DNA of 62,706 nucleotides from Achromobacter insuavis (GTDB taxonomy: Bacteria > Pseudomonadota > Gammaproteobacteria > Burkholderiales > Burkholderiaceae_B), in contig NZ_CADIJR010000036.1 of assembly GCF_902859645.1 (NCBI RefSeq), forward strand, positions 1 to 62,706, in the 5' to 3' direction. Both the position numbers and the translations under genes were made by a program. Under the pieces are notes generated by a model. The model searched no databases. It was given only the letters and a program-made list of their open reading frames with translations, and was not told where the DNA came from. Positions 1-7,630 of this stretch are shown here, one piece after another; the first letter of the stretch is position 1, and each line of letters starts with the position of its first letter.

Positions 1-615
1 CGCGACAGGAGCCGGGGCGGCCGGGGCAGCCGCCGCGGGGGCGGCAGCAGCCGGCGTGGCAGCGGCCGGCGCGGCGTCGGCTTCCTTCTTGGCGCCTTCT
101 TCAGCGGGCGCGGCCGGTTCGGGCAGCGAGCCGCCGGACTTGTTGGCCATGTAGACCACGGCGCGGGCGACTTCGAAGTCGGACAGCGTCGGGTTGCCGC
201 CCTTGGCCGGCATGCCGCCCTTGCCGTGCAGGGCCACGTTCATCATGGCGTCGAAGCCGGATTGGATGAAGGGTGCCCAGGCGGCGCTGTCGCCGATCTT
301 GGGCGCGCCGGCGACGCCGGCGGTATGACAGGCCGTACAGACGGCGGTGAAGACTTGCTCGCCGGTCTTGAAGACCTTGGGCGCGTTGGCGTCGACGAGG
401 GCGAAACCCGCGACCGGGGCAATGCGTTTAGTGACGGCTTCGCTGGACAGCGTATCCGAGCCGGCGCCCACTTTGGTGCCCGAGGTCACCATGTTCACCA
501 ATAGGATGATGATGGCGATGGGAACCACGAAGGCCAGAACGACCGTGACGATCAGTTGCTTCGGGGTCTTGATGGGGGAGGAGTGCTCTTCTATGTGTTC
601 CTGCTCGTTGCTCAT
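1..615 (-). CDS. c-type cytochrome (cytochrome c5-like), 3' end outside window
   Basis: Membrane-anchored c-type cytochrome that would carry electrons on the periplasmic face. The visible 205 residues start at ATG 615 and stay open to the window edge. One hydrophobic segment lies at about residues 20-42, and a haem-attachment motif CTACH at 93-97 is followed by a conserved-looking GMPAKGG loop, typical of cytochrome c5 domains. After about residue 165 the chain becomes a long Ala/Pro-rich linker that runs out of the window, suggesting a flexible tether to a further domain, possibly a second haem domain (inference). The family assignment is firm; partner and exact role are not visible. Confidence 0.85.
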   Translation of the reverse strand, partial: MSNEQEHIEEHSSPIKTPKQLIVTVVLAFVVPIAIIILLVNMVTSGTKVGAGSDTLSSEAVTKRIAPVAGFALVDANAPKVFKTGEQVFTAVCTACHTAGVAGAPKIGDSAAWAPFIQSGFDAMMNVALHGKGGMPAKGGNPTLSDFEVARAVVYMANKSGGSLPEPAAPAEEGAKKEADAAPAAATPAAAAPAAAAPAAPAPVA

Positions 616-846
616 GACCAAATCCTGCTAACGGGTACCGGGGCGCCTGGCGGCGGCAACAGAAAATCAGTACTGCACAAAGGGCGGCAAAAAGCAGACC
701 GCCTTGCAAGCAAACGCTGGATTATATAACGGTGTCATGGACACTCGTCCAACGGCCGGACAGGGGTTTTCGATGAGTTTGCGGCCGGATTTGATCCACT
801 TCATGCAGACCGCATAAAACTAGGTACAATACCGCCTCCTTGCGCT

Positions 847-921
847 GCGCCCGTAGTTCAATGGATAGAATGAGAGTTTCCGAAGCTCTTGATACAGGTT
901 CGATTCCTGTCGGGCGCGCCA
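847..921 (+). tRNA. tRNA-Arg (anticodon CCG)
   Basis: Full cloverleaf readable: acceptor GCGCCCG pairs with CGGGCGC, anticodon stem AGAGU/GCUCU encloses loop UUCCGAA (anticodon CCG, reading CGG), T-arm ACAGG-UUCGAUU-CCUGU, discriminator G and an encoded 3' CCA. The following 250 bases up to the LysR gene show no gene or clear terminator. Confidence 0.95.
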
Positions 922-1174
922 ATTTCAGATAAACCCGTCAAAAAAACCGCCGCAAAGTCGCTGAAAAAGCGCGCCCAAAGCGCCGCGGACAAGGATAGCG
1001 TCGGGCCATGCTGGTTCAATAACCGGTCATCCAATCAGCCCATGCGCCTGCGGTCGCCAAGCTGCCTCGCCTGCTGGCGGGTTTTCTTCCCTTCAGTTCT
1101 TCCCTTCTGTTCTTCCCTGCGCTGACGGCATGGTCCGTTGCTTTCGTCTCGCCATGGCGGCGTCGCGCGGATGG

Positions 1175-2056
1175 TCATGCCAGGGGCGTGGTCCGCTTGA
1201 TCTGATCGATGAAGTGGCGCACGGCCGGTGAGCGCTCATGCCGCCGGTAGAGCGCGGCGACCTCCGAATCGATGGCGGCCCCCGCCAGTTCCCGAAAGAC
1301 GACGTTCGGCAGTTTCACGACCTCGACCAGCACGCTCGGCACGACGGCCACGCCCATGCCGAGCGAGACATGCGTCAGCACGGTCAACAGGCTGCCGGGA
1401 GTCGAGGCTACGCCGGGCGTGAATTTTCCGCGCCGCGCCACTTCCAGCAGGCCCAGGATCTGCTCGGGCACGATGAAGGCTTCCCTGGCCAGTGAACGCG
1501 CGGTGATGGCGCCCGTCGCCGATGCGAGCGGATGGTCGCCGGGCAGCGCGACGCAGAACCGGTCGCGGATCAGCATGTGGCTGGCGATCGACGGCGGCAA
1601 GGTGATCGGCATGCGCACGAAGGCGATGTCGATGCGGCCGTCCTCGAGCGCGCTCGCCAGTTGGTCCGTGGGCATTTCGCGGGTCTGCACCAGGACCTCG
1701 GGCCAGGCCGCGTGGAACCGCCGGCATTGGTCCTGCAGCACGCCAAAGAACACCGCCGAACCCACATAACCGATTTCGACTCGGCCCAATTCGCCACGCC
1801 CCGCGCGCAGCCCGACGTTGAGGGTGCGCTCGAGTTGTTCGAGCGTGTTGCGCGCCTCGATCAGGAAGACCTCGCCGGCCGAGGTCAGCGCGACGGACCG
1901 TTTGGTGCGGTTGAACAGGCGGACCTGCAGCGCGCGCTCCAGTTCCTGGATATGGGCGGTCAGCGTGGGCGCGGACAGGTCGAGCTGTTCGGCGGCCTGC
2001 GCGAAGTGCAGCGTGCCGGCGAGCGTCACGAAGGCCTTCAGATGGCGGATCTCCAT
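1175..2056 (-). CDS. LysR family transcriptional regulator
   Basis: DNA-binding transcription regulator of 293 residues, the usual LysR length. The N-terminal winged helix-turn-helix (about 1-60, recognition region FAQAAEQLDLSAPTLTAHIQ at 18-37) is followed by a periplasmic-binding-like effector domain (about 90-290). It lies downstream of, and codirectional with, the MFS exporter gene, with a 116-base gap, so it may control that exporter. This is inferred from position only. The effector is unknown. Confidence 0.9.
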   Translation of the reverse strand: MEIRHLKAFVTLAGTLHFAQAAEQLDLSAPTLTAHIQELERALQVRLFNRTKRSVALTSAGEVFLIEARNTLEQLERTLNVGLRAGRGELGRVEIGYVGSAVFFGVLQDQCRRFHAAWPEVLVQTREMPTDQLASALEDGRIDIAFVRMPITLPPSIASHMLIRDRFCVALPGDHPLASATGAITARSLAREAFIVPEQILGLLEVARRGKFTPGVASTPGSLLTVLTHVSLGMGVAVVPSVLVEVVKLPNVVFRELAGAAIDSEVAALYRRHERSPAVRHFIDQIKRTTPLA

Positions 2057-2172
2057 GCGCTGGCCCCTGCCGCGTTGGTGGAAGTGACGCCATCATATCG
2101 CCTGCCCGGCCCGCCACAACCTGGCCTGGCATGACGACATGACACTGGGCGACACGGCGCGACACCGTGCGC

Positions 2173-3711
2173 TCAGCGCGCGGGGCGGGCGTCGCGCATC
2201 AACAGTTGGACCGCCAACGCGCAAGCCGCGGCCATGGCCGCGGCCAGGGCGAAGGCGCTGGCGAAGCCGACGGCGTAGCTGTCGCGGGCGATGGGCATCA
2301 GTACCGCGGCCACCGCGGGGGAGTAAGCCGCCATTGCCCGGTCGAGGTCGCCGGCGATGACCTGGTCGTAATAGCTGGCGGCCACGTGCAGGCCGGCGCG
2401 CTGCGTCGCGGCCTCGGCGTAGTGGTGGATGCTGCTTGCCAGCACCGCGCCGAAGCCGGAGAACCCCAGCAGGATGCCGGTGAAGCGGGACGTCGTGCTG
2501 ATGCCCGACGCCATGCCGGAGCGGCCATGGGGCAGGGTGCTCATGATGGCCTTCTGCGTCTCGCCGTTGAGCAGGCCGCCACCCATGCCCAGGATGGCCA
2601 TGCTGCCGATCAGCGGATAGCCGCTGGCCTGCCGGGTCGCCAGGATCATAAGCAGGTTGCCGATCGCCACTACCGCGAGGCCGATGCTGAGCACGCCGCG
2701 GGAATCCAGGCGCGCCGACAGTCTGCGGCCGACGTGGGGAAACACCAGCATCGCCAGCGCGAAGGGCAGCATGCTGGCGCCCGCCATCAGTACGGTCTGT
2801 CCGCGCGCGTTCTGCAGGTACATGGGAAGCACCGATGCCATCACCTGCGCCGTCGAGGCGTAGGCGAACATCGCGATGACGGCGCCGACGAACGGCTTGC
2901 TGCGGAACAGTCCCAGTTCCACCAGCGGATGGGGATTGCGCGATTGCGAACGCAGGAACGCGCTCAGGCACAGCAGGCCGAGGACCGCGACGATGGCCAC
3001 CGCCGGGCTGCGCCAGCCGATGGCCGGACCCACGATCAGCAGCCAGGTGGCGGAGAACATGGAGCCGGTGAAAAACAGGATTCCGACCGTGTCCAGCGAG
3101 CGGTTGTCCGGCTCCCGCGATTCATCGATGCAGCCGCAAGCCGCCAGATAGAGGATGACGCAAATCGGCAGGTTGATATTGAAGGCCCAGCGCCAGCCCA
3201 GCAGGCTGCCGATCAGGCCGCCCAGCAACGGCGCCAGCACCATCGTCAGGCCCATCACGCCGCCCCAGGCGGCCCAGGCGCGATTACGCGCCTCGGGCTG
3301 GTGGAACGCATTGCCGATGACGGCCAGCGCGGGCGCCAGGAGAAAGGCCGCGCTCAGGCCCTGGCCGGCCCGCGCCAGGTACAGCACCGTGGCCGAGGGG
3401 GCCAGGCCACAGAACAGCGAGGTCGCGGCAAATGCCAGGATGCCCAGTTTGAACACACGCTTGCGGCCGTACCGGTCGGCAATCGAGCCGGCAGGCAGCA
3501 GCATCGCCGCGAAGCACAGGACGTAAGCGCTGATCACCCACTCGATGTCGGCGAACGAGGCGTTCAAATCGCGGGCAATGGCCGGCAGGACCACGCCGAC
3601 GACATTGGCGTCCAGCACCGTCATCGCGCAACCCGCGGAGGCGACGAGCAGCACGGCGCGGTCCCGGGTGGGGGATGGGGAGAGGGCGGAAGAGGGCAGC
3701 GCGGTGGGCAA
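2173..3711 (-). CDS. MFS transporter, DHA2 (14-TM) family
   Basis: Inner-membrane proton-coupled exporter of 512 residues, the usual length for EmrB/QacA-type drug-proton antiporters. The motif A-like loop GSIADRYGRKRVF between TM2 and TM3 and the antiporter motif C-like stretch around GLTMVLAPLLGGLIG are visible, with about 14 hydrophobic segments overall. There is no adjacent EmrA-type membrane-fusion partner, so it is probably a stand-alone inner-membrane pump. An inverted-repeat cluster at 3805-3828 lies about 95 bases upstream of the start and could be its operator. Substrate cannot be told. Confidence 0.88.
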   Translation of the reverse strand: MPTALPSSALSPSPTRDRAVLLVASAGCAMTVLDANVVGVVLPAIARDLNASFADIEWVISAYVLCFAAMLLPAGSIADRYGRKRVFKLGILAFAATSLFCGLAPSATVLYLARAGQGLSAAFLLAPALAVIGNAFHQPEARNRAWAAWGGVMGLTMVLAPLLGGLIGSLLGWRWAFNINLPICVILYLAACGCIDESREPDNRSLDTVGILFFTGSMFSATWLLIVGPAIGWRSPAVAIVAVLGLLCLSAFLRSQSRNPHPLVELGLFRSKPFVGAVIAMFAYASTAQVMASVLPMYLQNARGQTVLMAGASMLPFALAMLVFPHVGRRLSARLDSRGVLSIGLAVVAIGNLLMILATRQASGYPLIGSMAILGMGGGLLNGETQKAIMSTLPHGRSGMASGISTTSRFTGILLGFSGFGAVLASSIHHYAEAATQRAGLHVAASYYDQVIAGDLDRAMAAYSPAVAAVLMPIARDSYAVGFASAFALAAAMAAACALAVQLLMRDARPAR

Positions 3712-3804
3712 GATGATGTCCTGTAAGCGTGGGAGGCGGTGGACCCGCCGCGCTCATTTCAGCATCGCCGTCTGCGAGGTTCAATACGCGAAAACCGATG
3801 AATA

Positions 3805-3860
3805 ATTCGGATTTTCCGAATACCGAATTCAGTGCGAACCCCCCATCGACGAAAGGGGGG
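3805..3860. promoter_or_regulatory. Inverted-repeat cluster upstream of MFS exporter and porin
   Basis: Within the 406-base gap 3712-4117, ATTCGG (3805-3810) and CCGAAT (3816-3821) form a perfect 6-bp inverted repeat with a 5-base spacer. A third half-site, CCGAAT, follows at 3823-3828. Next to it a C6/G6 hairpin (3839-3844 with 3855-3860) could form a short GC stem. The repeat sits at operator distance from the minus-strand MFS start. The rest of the gap is comparatively AT-rich and holds a GATTT-TTC-AAATC dyad at 3971-3983. No conserved gene is present. Regulatory meaning is inference. Confidence 0.45.
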
Positions 3861-4117
3861 TATGCCTGTCGTCGTTGCGTGATTCCTCATAAATAGCATG
3901 AGGGCATGACAGCGCTGCGCGCTTGCCGTGAGGTGCTTTCATGTGTGCGTCCCGCGCCACAAAAGCGGCTGATTTTTCAAATCGGCGCTTGTTTGCGTTG
4001 ATGTCCGAAAAACTGACATACAGCGTTTTTAGACTTCGTCCCGTCATGTGCCGAGTTGCTGCCCGTGCTGCTTGCCGACTCGCATGCGCATGTCTGTTCA
4101 ATCAACGGGAATCTGTA

Positions 4118-5275
4118 ATGAAAAAGACTCTGATCGTCACCGCCCTGTTCGCCGCCCTGTCGGGCGTCGCGCACGCTGAAACCTCGGTGACGCTGTATGG
4201 CTTGATCGACACCGGCGTGGGCTTCCAGCGCATCAAGGGTAACGACGGCTACAAGGAATCGAAGGTCGGCATGGCCAACGGCGTGTCCAGCGGTTCGCGC
4301 TGGGGCCTGCGTGGCGCCGAAGACCTGGGCGACGGCCTGAGCGCCGTGTTCACGCTGGAAAGCGGCTTCAACTCGGCCACCGGCCAGTCGGGCCAGAGCG
4401 GCCGTCTGTTCGGCCGTCAAGCCACCGTCGGCCTGAAGAGCGATTCGTGGGGCCTGCTGGAGTTCGGTCGCCAGACCAACATCGCCTCGAAGTACATCGC
4501 CGCGATCGATCCGTTCGGCGCCAGCTACGGCCAGGCCAACGTGGGCGCGGCCTTCGGCGCCGCCAACACGGTCCGCTACGACAACATGGTCATGTACCAG
4601 ACCCCGTCGTTCAGCGGCTTCCAGTTCGGCCTGGGCTATTCGTTCAGCGCTGACGATACCAAGGATGGCGCCGCCCAGTTCAACGCTGACGGCACTCGCA
4701 AGAGCAATCCGTCGCAAACCGGATTCCGTACCGCCAACAACACCCGTGCCATCACCGTGGGTCTGCGCTACGCCAACGGTCCGCTGAATGTGGCCCTGAC
4801 GTACGACCAACTGAATCCGGCCAACCAGCTTGGCACGGAGCAGAACCCGAAGCAGTGGATCATCGGTGGTTCGTACGACTTCGAAGTCGTCAAACTGGCA
4901 CTGGCCTACGGCCAGACGCGTGACGGCTGGTTCACCGGCCAGTCTCTCAATGCCTTTGGCAGCGGCAGCCCGGTTGCCAAGAGCTTCGGCAGCAACACCG
5001 TCGCGACGGATTTCAAGTCGAATTCGTACCTGGTCGGCCTGTCGGCCCCGGTCGGCGGCGCTGGCAGCATCCTGGCCTCGTGGCAGCGTGCCGACGCCAA
5101 CAACACCAAGCTGACCGGCGACGACGCCACCATGAACATCTTCAGCCTGGGCTACACCTACAACCTGTCCAAGCGCACCAACCTGTACGCGCTGGGTTCG
5201 TACGCCACGAACTTCGCGTTCATCGACGGTGTGAAGAGCACCGTTGGTATCGTGGGCGTGCGTCACCGCTTCTAA
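4118..5275 (+). CDS. Outer-membrane porin (Porin_4 family), copy 1
   Basis: General diffusion porin of 385 residues, expected as a 16-strand outer-membrane trimer. A 20-residue signal peptide (MKKTLIVTALFAALSGVAHA) precedes the family N-terminus ETSVTLYGLIDTGVGF. The chain ends in the barrel-assembly signature VGVRHRF with terminal Phe. The start is ATG 4118, since it gives the signal peptide directly; an upstream in-frame ATG would add a non-signal leader. The downstream neighbour is a near-copy, with differences scattered through strands and loops. Typical beta-proteobacterial porin; charge selectivity is not predictable. Confidence 0.95.
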   Translation: MKKTLIVTALFAALSGVAHAETSVTLYGLIDTGVGFQRIKGNDGYKESKVGMANGVSSGSRWGLRGAEDLGDGLSAVFTLESGFNSATGQSGQSGRLFGRQATVGLKSDSWGLLEFGRQTNIASKYIAAIDPFGASYGQANVGAAFGAANTVRYDNMVMYQTPSFSGFQFGLGYSFSADDTKDGAAQFNADGTRKSNPSQTGFRTANNTRAITVGLRYANGPLNVALTYDQLNPANQLGTEQNPKQWIIGGSYDFEVVKLALAYGQTRDGWFTGQSLNAFGSGSPVAKSFGSNTVATDFKSNSYLVGLSAPVGGAGSILASWQRADANNTKLTGDDATMNIFSLGYTYNLSKRTNLYALGSYATNFAFIDGVKSTVGIVGVRHRF

Positions 5276-5457
5276 GCGGCGACCCGCTGTCCGGCGGCGC
5301 GTGCGGGTTGCGCGTCGCCGGACGCCGCGGTTGCATTGAGCGGACTGGGCGTCTTACCCGGCCACAGACGCGAAAAAAGCGGCCACCTCCCTAGCTCCAC
5401 TCTCAGTCCGCTCACCCCAACCCTGTGTGGGATGAGCCCCCCCCGAAGCGGCATGTG

Positions 5458-5490
5458 CGCCGCCGGCATGCAGATGCCGGCGGCGTTTTG
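5458..5490 (+). terminator. Rho-independent terminator of porin copy 1
   Basis: Perfect 12-bp stem CGCCGCCGGCAT / ATGCCGGCGGCG (5458-5469 with 5474-5485) with loop GCAG, followed by TTTTGCTT. It closes porin copy 1 about 180 bases after the stop codon, leaving a long 3' untranslated region. Confidence 0.9.
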
Positions 5491-5493
5491 CTT

Positions 5494-5673
5494 GTTGCGC
5501 GCAGGCCATTTCGCTCGGTTGGGCGGCCATCAACGGCGCCGCTTTTCTGGGCACATTGCGATGACTGGCCGTGGCGCGAGGGCGATGTCCGGGCGGTTGT
5601 CGGCTTCCCGACACGGATACGTCTGATTTCGGTCGAGCGCCGGGTCAATGCTGATAGCGCTCAAAATGGTTGA
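5494..5673. other. Spacer between porin copies, no gene seen
   Basis: This unduplicated 180-base part of the 501-base porin gap lies between the copy-1 terminator and the start of copy-2 similarity. It must hold the promoter of the second porin if that gene is expressed separately. No strong -35/-10 pair is readable by eye, and the short open frames across it look like shadows. Confidence 0.4.
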
Positions 5674-5776
5674 GTTGCAGCGTTCCTAGAATCGGTTCCA
5701 GTCATGCGCGGAAATGGCCGCCCGTGTGGCGTGCCGATCCGCATGCGCATGTCTTGTCAATCAACGGGAATCTGTA

Positions 5777-6934
5777 ATGAAAAAAGCTCTGCTCGTCACT
5801 GCTCTGTTCGCCGTGCTGTCCGGCGCGGCGCAGGCTGAAACCGCGGTGACGCTGTATGGCCTGATCGACACCGGCGTGGGCTTCCAGCGCATCAAGGGTA
5901 ACGACGGCTACAAGGAATCGAAGGTCGGCGTGGCCAACGGCGTGTCCAGCGGTTCGCGCTGGGGCCTGCGTGGCGCCGAAGACCTGGGCGACGGCCTGAG
6001 CGCCGTGTTCACGCTGGAGAGCGGCTTCAACTCGGCCAACGGCCAGTCGGGCCAGAGCGGCCGCCTGTTCGGTCGCCAGGCCACCGTCGGCCTGAAGGGG
6101 GATTCTTGGGGCCTGCTGGAATTTGGCCGCCAGACCAACGTCGCCTCGAAGTACATCGCCGCGATCAATCCGTTCGGCACCAGCTACGGCCAGGCCAGCG
6201 TCGGCACCGCCTTCAGCGCCGCAAACACGGTCCGCCACGACAACATGGTCATGTACCAGACCCCGTCGTTCAGCGGCTTCCAGTTCGGCCTGGGTTATTC
6301 GTTCAGCGCTGACGACACCAAGAATGGCGCCGCCCAGTTCAATGCCGATGGCACGCGCAAGAGCAACCCGTCGCAGACCGGATTCCGTACCGCCAACAAC
6401 ACCCGTGCCATCACGGCAGGCCTGCGCTACGTCAACGGCCCGCTGAACGTGGCCCTGACGTACGACCAGCTGAATCCGGCCAACCAGCTTGGCACTGACG
6501 GGAACCCGAAGCAGTGGATCCTTGGCGGTTCGTACAACTTCGAAGTGATCAAGCTGGCGCTGGCCTACGGCCAGACGCGCGAGGGCTGGTTGACCGGGCG
6601 GTCGCTCAACGCCTTCGGCAGCGGCAGCCCGGTCGCCAAGAGCTTCGGCAGCAACATCGTTGCGAAGGATTTCAAGTCGAATTCGTACCTGGTCGGCTTG
6701 TCGGCTCCGGTCGGCGGCGCGGGCAGCATCCTGGCCTCGTGGCAGCGTGCCGACGCCAACAACACCAAGCTGACCGGCGACGATGCGACCATGAACATCT
6801 TCAGCCTGGGCTACACCTATAACCTCTCCAAGCGCACCAATCTGTACGCGCTGGGTTCGTATGCCACGAACTTCGCGTTCATCGACGGTGTGAAGAGCAC
6901 GGTCGGTATCGTGGGCGTGCGTCACCGCTTCTAA
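5777..6934 (+). CDS. Outer-membrane porin (Porin_4 family), copy 2
   Basis: Second porin, also 385 residues. Signal peptide MKKALLVTALFAVLSGAAQA, mature start ETAVTLYGLIDTGVGF, terminal VGVRHRF. It differs from copy 1 mainly in small clusters (for example NPFGTSYGQASVGTAF against DPFGASYGQANVGAAF, and TREGWLTGRS against TRDGWFTGQS), consistent with loop or pore-lining divergence after duplication. Start ATG 5777 is preceded by the same leader (AATCAACGGGAATCTGTA) as copy 1. It has its own copy of the terminator. Confidence 0.95.
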   Translation: MKKALLVTALFAVLSGAAQAETAVTLYGLIDTGVGFQRIKGNDGYKESKVGVANGVSSGSRWGLRGAEDLGDGLSAVFTLESGFNSANGQSGQSGRLFGRQATVGLKGDSWGLLEFGRQTNVASKYIAAINPFGTSYGQASVGTAFSAANTVRHDNMVMYQTPSFSGFQFGLGYSFSADDTKNGAAQFNADGTRKSNPSQTGFRTANNTRAITAGLRYVNGPLNVALTYDQLNPANQLGTDGNPKQWILGGSYNFEVIKLALAYGQTREGWLTGRSLNAFGSGSPVAKSFGSNIVAKDFKSNSYLVGLSAPVGGAGSILASWQRADANNTKLTGDDATMNIFSLGYTYNLSKRTNLYALGSYATNFAFIDGVKSTVGIVGVRHRF

Positions 6935-7114
6935 GCGGCGACCCGCTGTCCGGCGGCGCGTGCGGGTTGCGCGTCGCCGGACGCCGCGGTTGCATTGAGC
7001 GGACTGGGCGTCTTACCCGGCCACAGACGTGAAAAAAGCGGCCACCTCCCTAGCTCCACTCTCAGTCCGCTCACCCCAACCCTGTGTGGGATGAGCTCCC
7101 CGAAGCGGCATGTG

Positions 7115-7147
7115 CGCCGCCGGCATGCAGATGCCGGCGGCGTTTTG
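7115..7147 (+). terminator. Rho-independent terminator of porin copy 2
   Basis: Same 12-bp stem as after copy 1 (7115-7126 with 7131-7142, loop GCAG) followed by TTTTGCTT. It also separates the porin from the convergent small gene ending at 7163. Confidence 0.9.
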
Positions 7148-7162
7148 CTTTGCGCGCGGCGC

Positions 7163-7423
7163 TCAGTCGTCGAGTGACGGCACGGTGCCGATCTGCGCGA
7201 GGATGCGCGGCGATTCCATGTCGCCGGTCTCCTTGTCGATCATGACCTCGTAGGCGGCCACGCCGGCAAACTTGGAGGCCATGGAGTTGGCGATGCGGAT
7301 GGCGCCGAACTCGCTGCTGGCGGGGCGGATTTCGCCGGGGGCGACGCCATTGGCGGCGGCGCGGTAGGGAATGACGATGTATTGGACGACGTGGGTCTGG
7401 GCGATTTGAGCGGCTTCGGACAC
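7163..7423 (-). CDS. Small uncharacterised protein (86 aa)
   Basis: I do not recognise a family with confidence. A GTG start at 7423 has a good ribosome site (AGGAGACTCCT) directly upstream and gives 86 residues, soluble, with no signal peptide or membrane segment. It begins SEAAQIAQTHVVQYIVIPYR and ends acidic (PSLDD). It is divergent from the gentisate-type dioxygenase gene, separated by a 207-base region with two palindromes. The in-frame extension to 8821 is only a shadow of the dioxygenase gene. Codon use looks like its neighbours. Confidence 0.6.
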   Translation of the reverse strand: MSEAAQIAQTHVVQYIVIPYRAAANGVAPGEIRPASSEFGAIRIANSMASKFAGVAAYEVMIDKETGDMESPRILAQIGTVPSLDD

Positions 7424-7472
7424 AGGAGTCTCCTGGACGACGTTGTGCGGGCGAGCGAAATGTAGCATGTTG

Positions 7473-7492
7473 CACTGTGTTTTTGTACAGTG
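7473..7492. promoter_or_regulatory. Inverted repeat CACTGT-N8-ACAGTG, candidate operator
   Basis: Perfect 6-bp arms (7473-7478, 7487-7492) around an 8-base T-rich spacer in the divergent region between the 86-aa gene and the dioxygenase gene. Position and symmetry fit a repressor or LysR-type site; which regulator binds is unknown. Confidence 0.4.
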
Positions 7493-7588
7493 TTTTTCGT
7501 TGTTCCACAAATATTTTCGGGACGGGGTAGTCGCTCCAGGAAAACCCCTAGCGCGCAAAGATTGCCCAAATGCCTGCTCGCCTCTAAT

Positions 7589-7600
7589 ATTTTCGAAAAT
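7589..7600. promoter_or_regulatory. 12-bp palindrome ATTTTCGAAAAT upstream of dioxygenase
   Basis: Perfect palindrome 30 bases before the dioxygenase start, inside the most AT-rich stretch of the divergent region. It could be an operator overlapping the promoter or leader. Inference only. Confidence 0.4.
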
Positions 7601-7630
7601 CTTTTGATTTTTATAAAAAAGAGGCAAGGG

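Larger units (their letters stand above)
4018..5493 (+). repeat. Tandem duplication, copy 1 (porin plus flanks)
   Basis: First of two adjacent direct repeats of about 1.48 kb. Similarity begins near CAGCGTT about 100 bases before the porin start and runs through the gene and its 3' flank to the end of the terminator. The 5' leader from GCATGCGCATG to the ATG is almost identical in both copies. The non-coding 3' flank (5276-5493) differs from copy 2 by only one clear substitution and a small change in a C-run. Confidence 0.88.
5674..7150 (+). repeat. Tandem duplication, copy 2 (porin plus flanks)
   Basis: Second direct repeat of about 1.48 kb, head-to-tail with the copy at 4018-5493. The 3' flank (6935-7150) is 216 bases against 218 in copy 1 and nearly identical, while the coding parts carry many more differences. 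This pattern suggests recent gene conversion or a constrained 3' untranslated region. Confidence 0.88.

Noticed and set aside
889-1125. Short 78-codon frame overlapping the tRNA-Arg end
   Set aside because: It starts inside the tRNA, has no ribosome site and shows no protein-like features.
2167-3726. Plus-strand 519-codon frame opposite the MFS gene
   Set aside because: Shadow frame: no signal, no motif, His/Gln/Arg-rich composition, while the opposite strand codes a full MFS protein.
3977-5266. Minus-strand 429-codon frame opposite porin copy 1, with a similar one opposite copy 2
   Set aside because: Both are mirror frames of the porin genes and are similar to each other only because the porins are duplicated.
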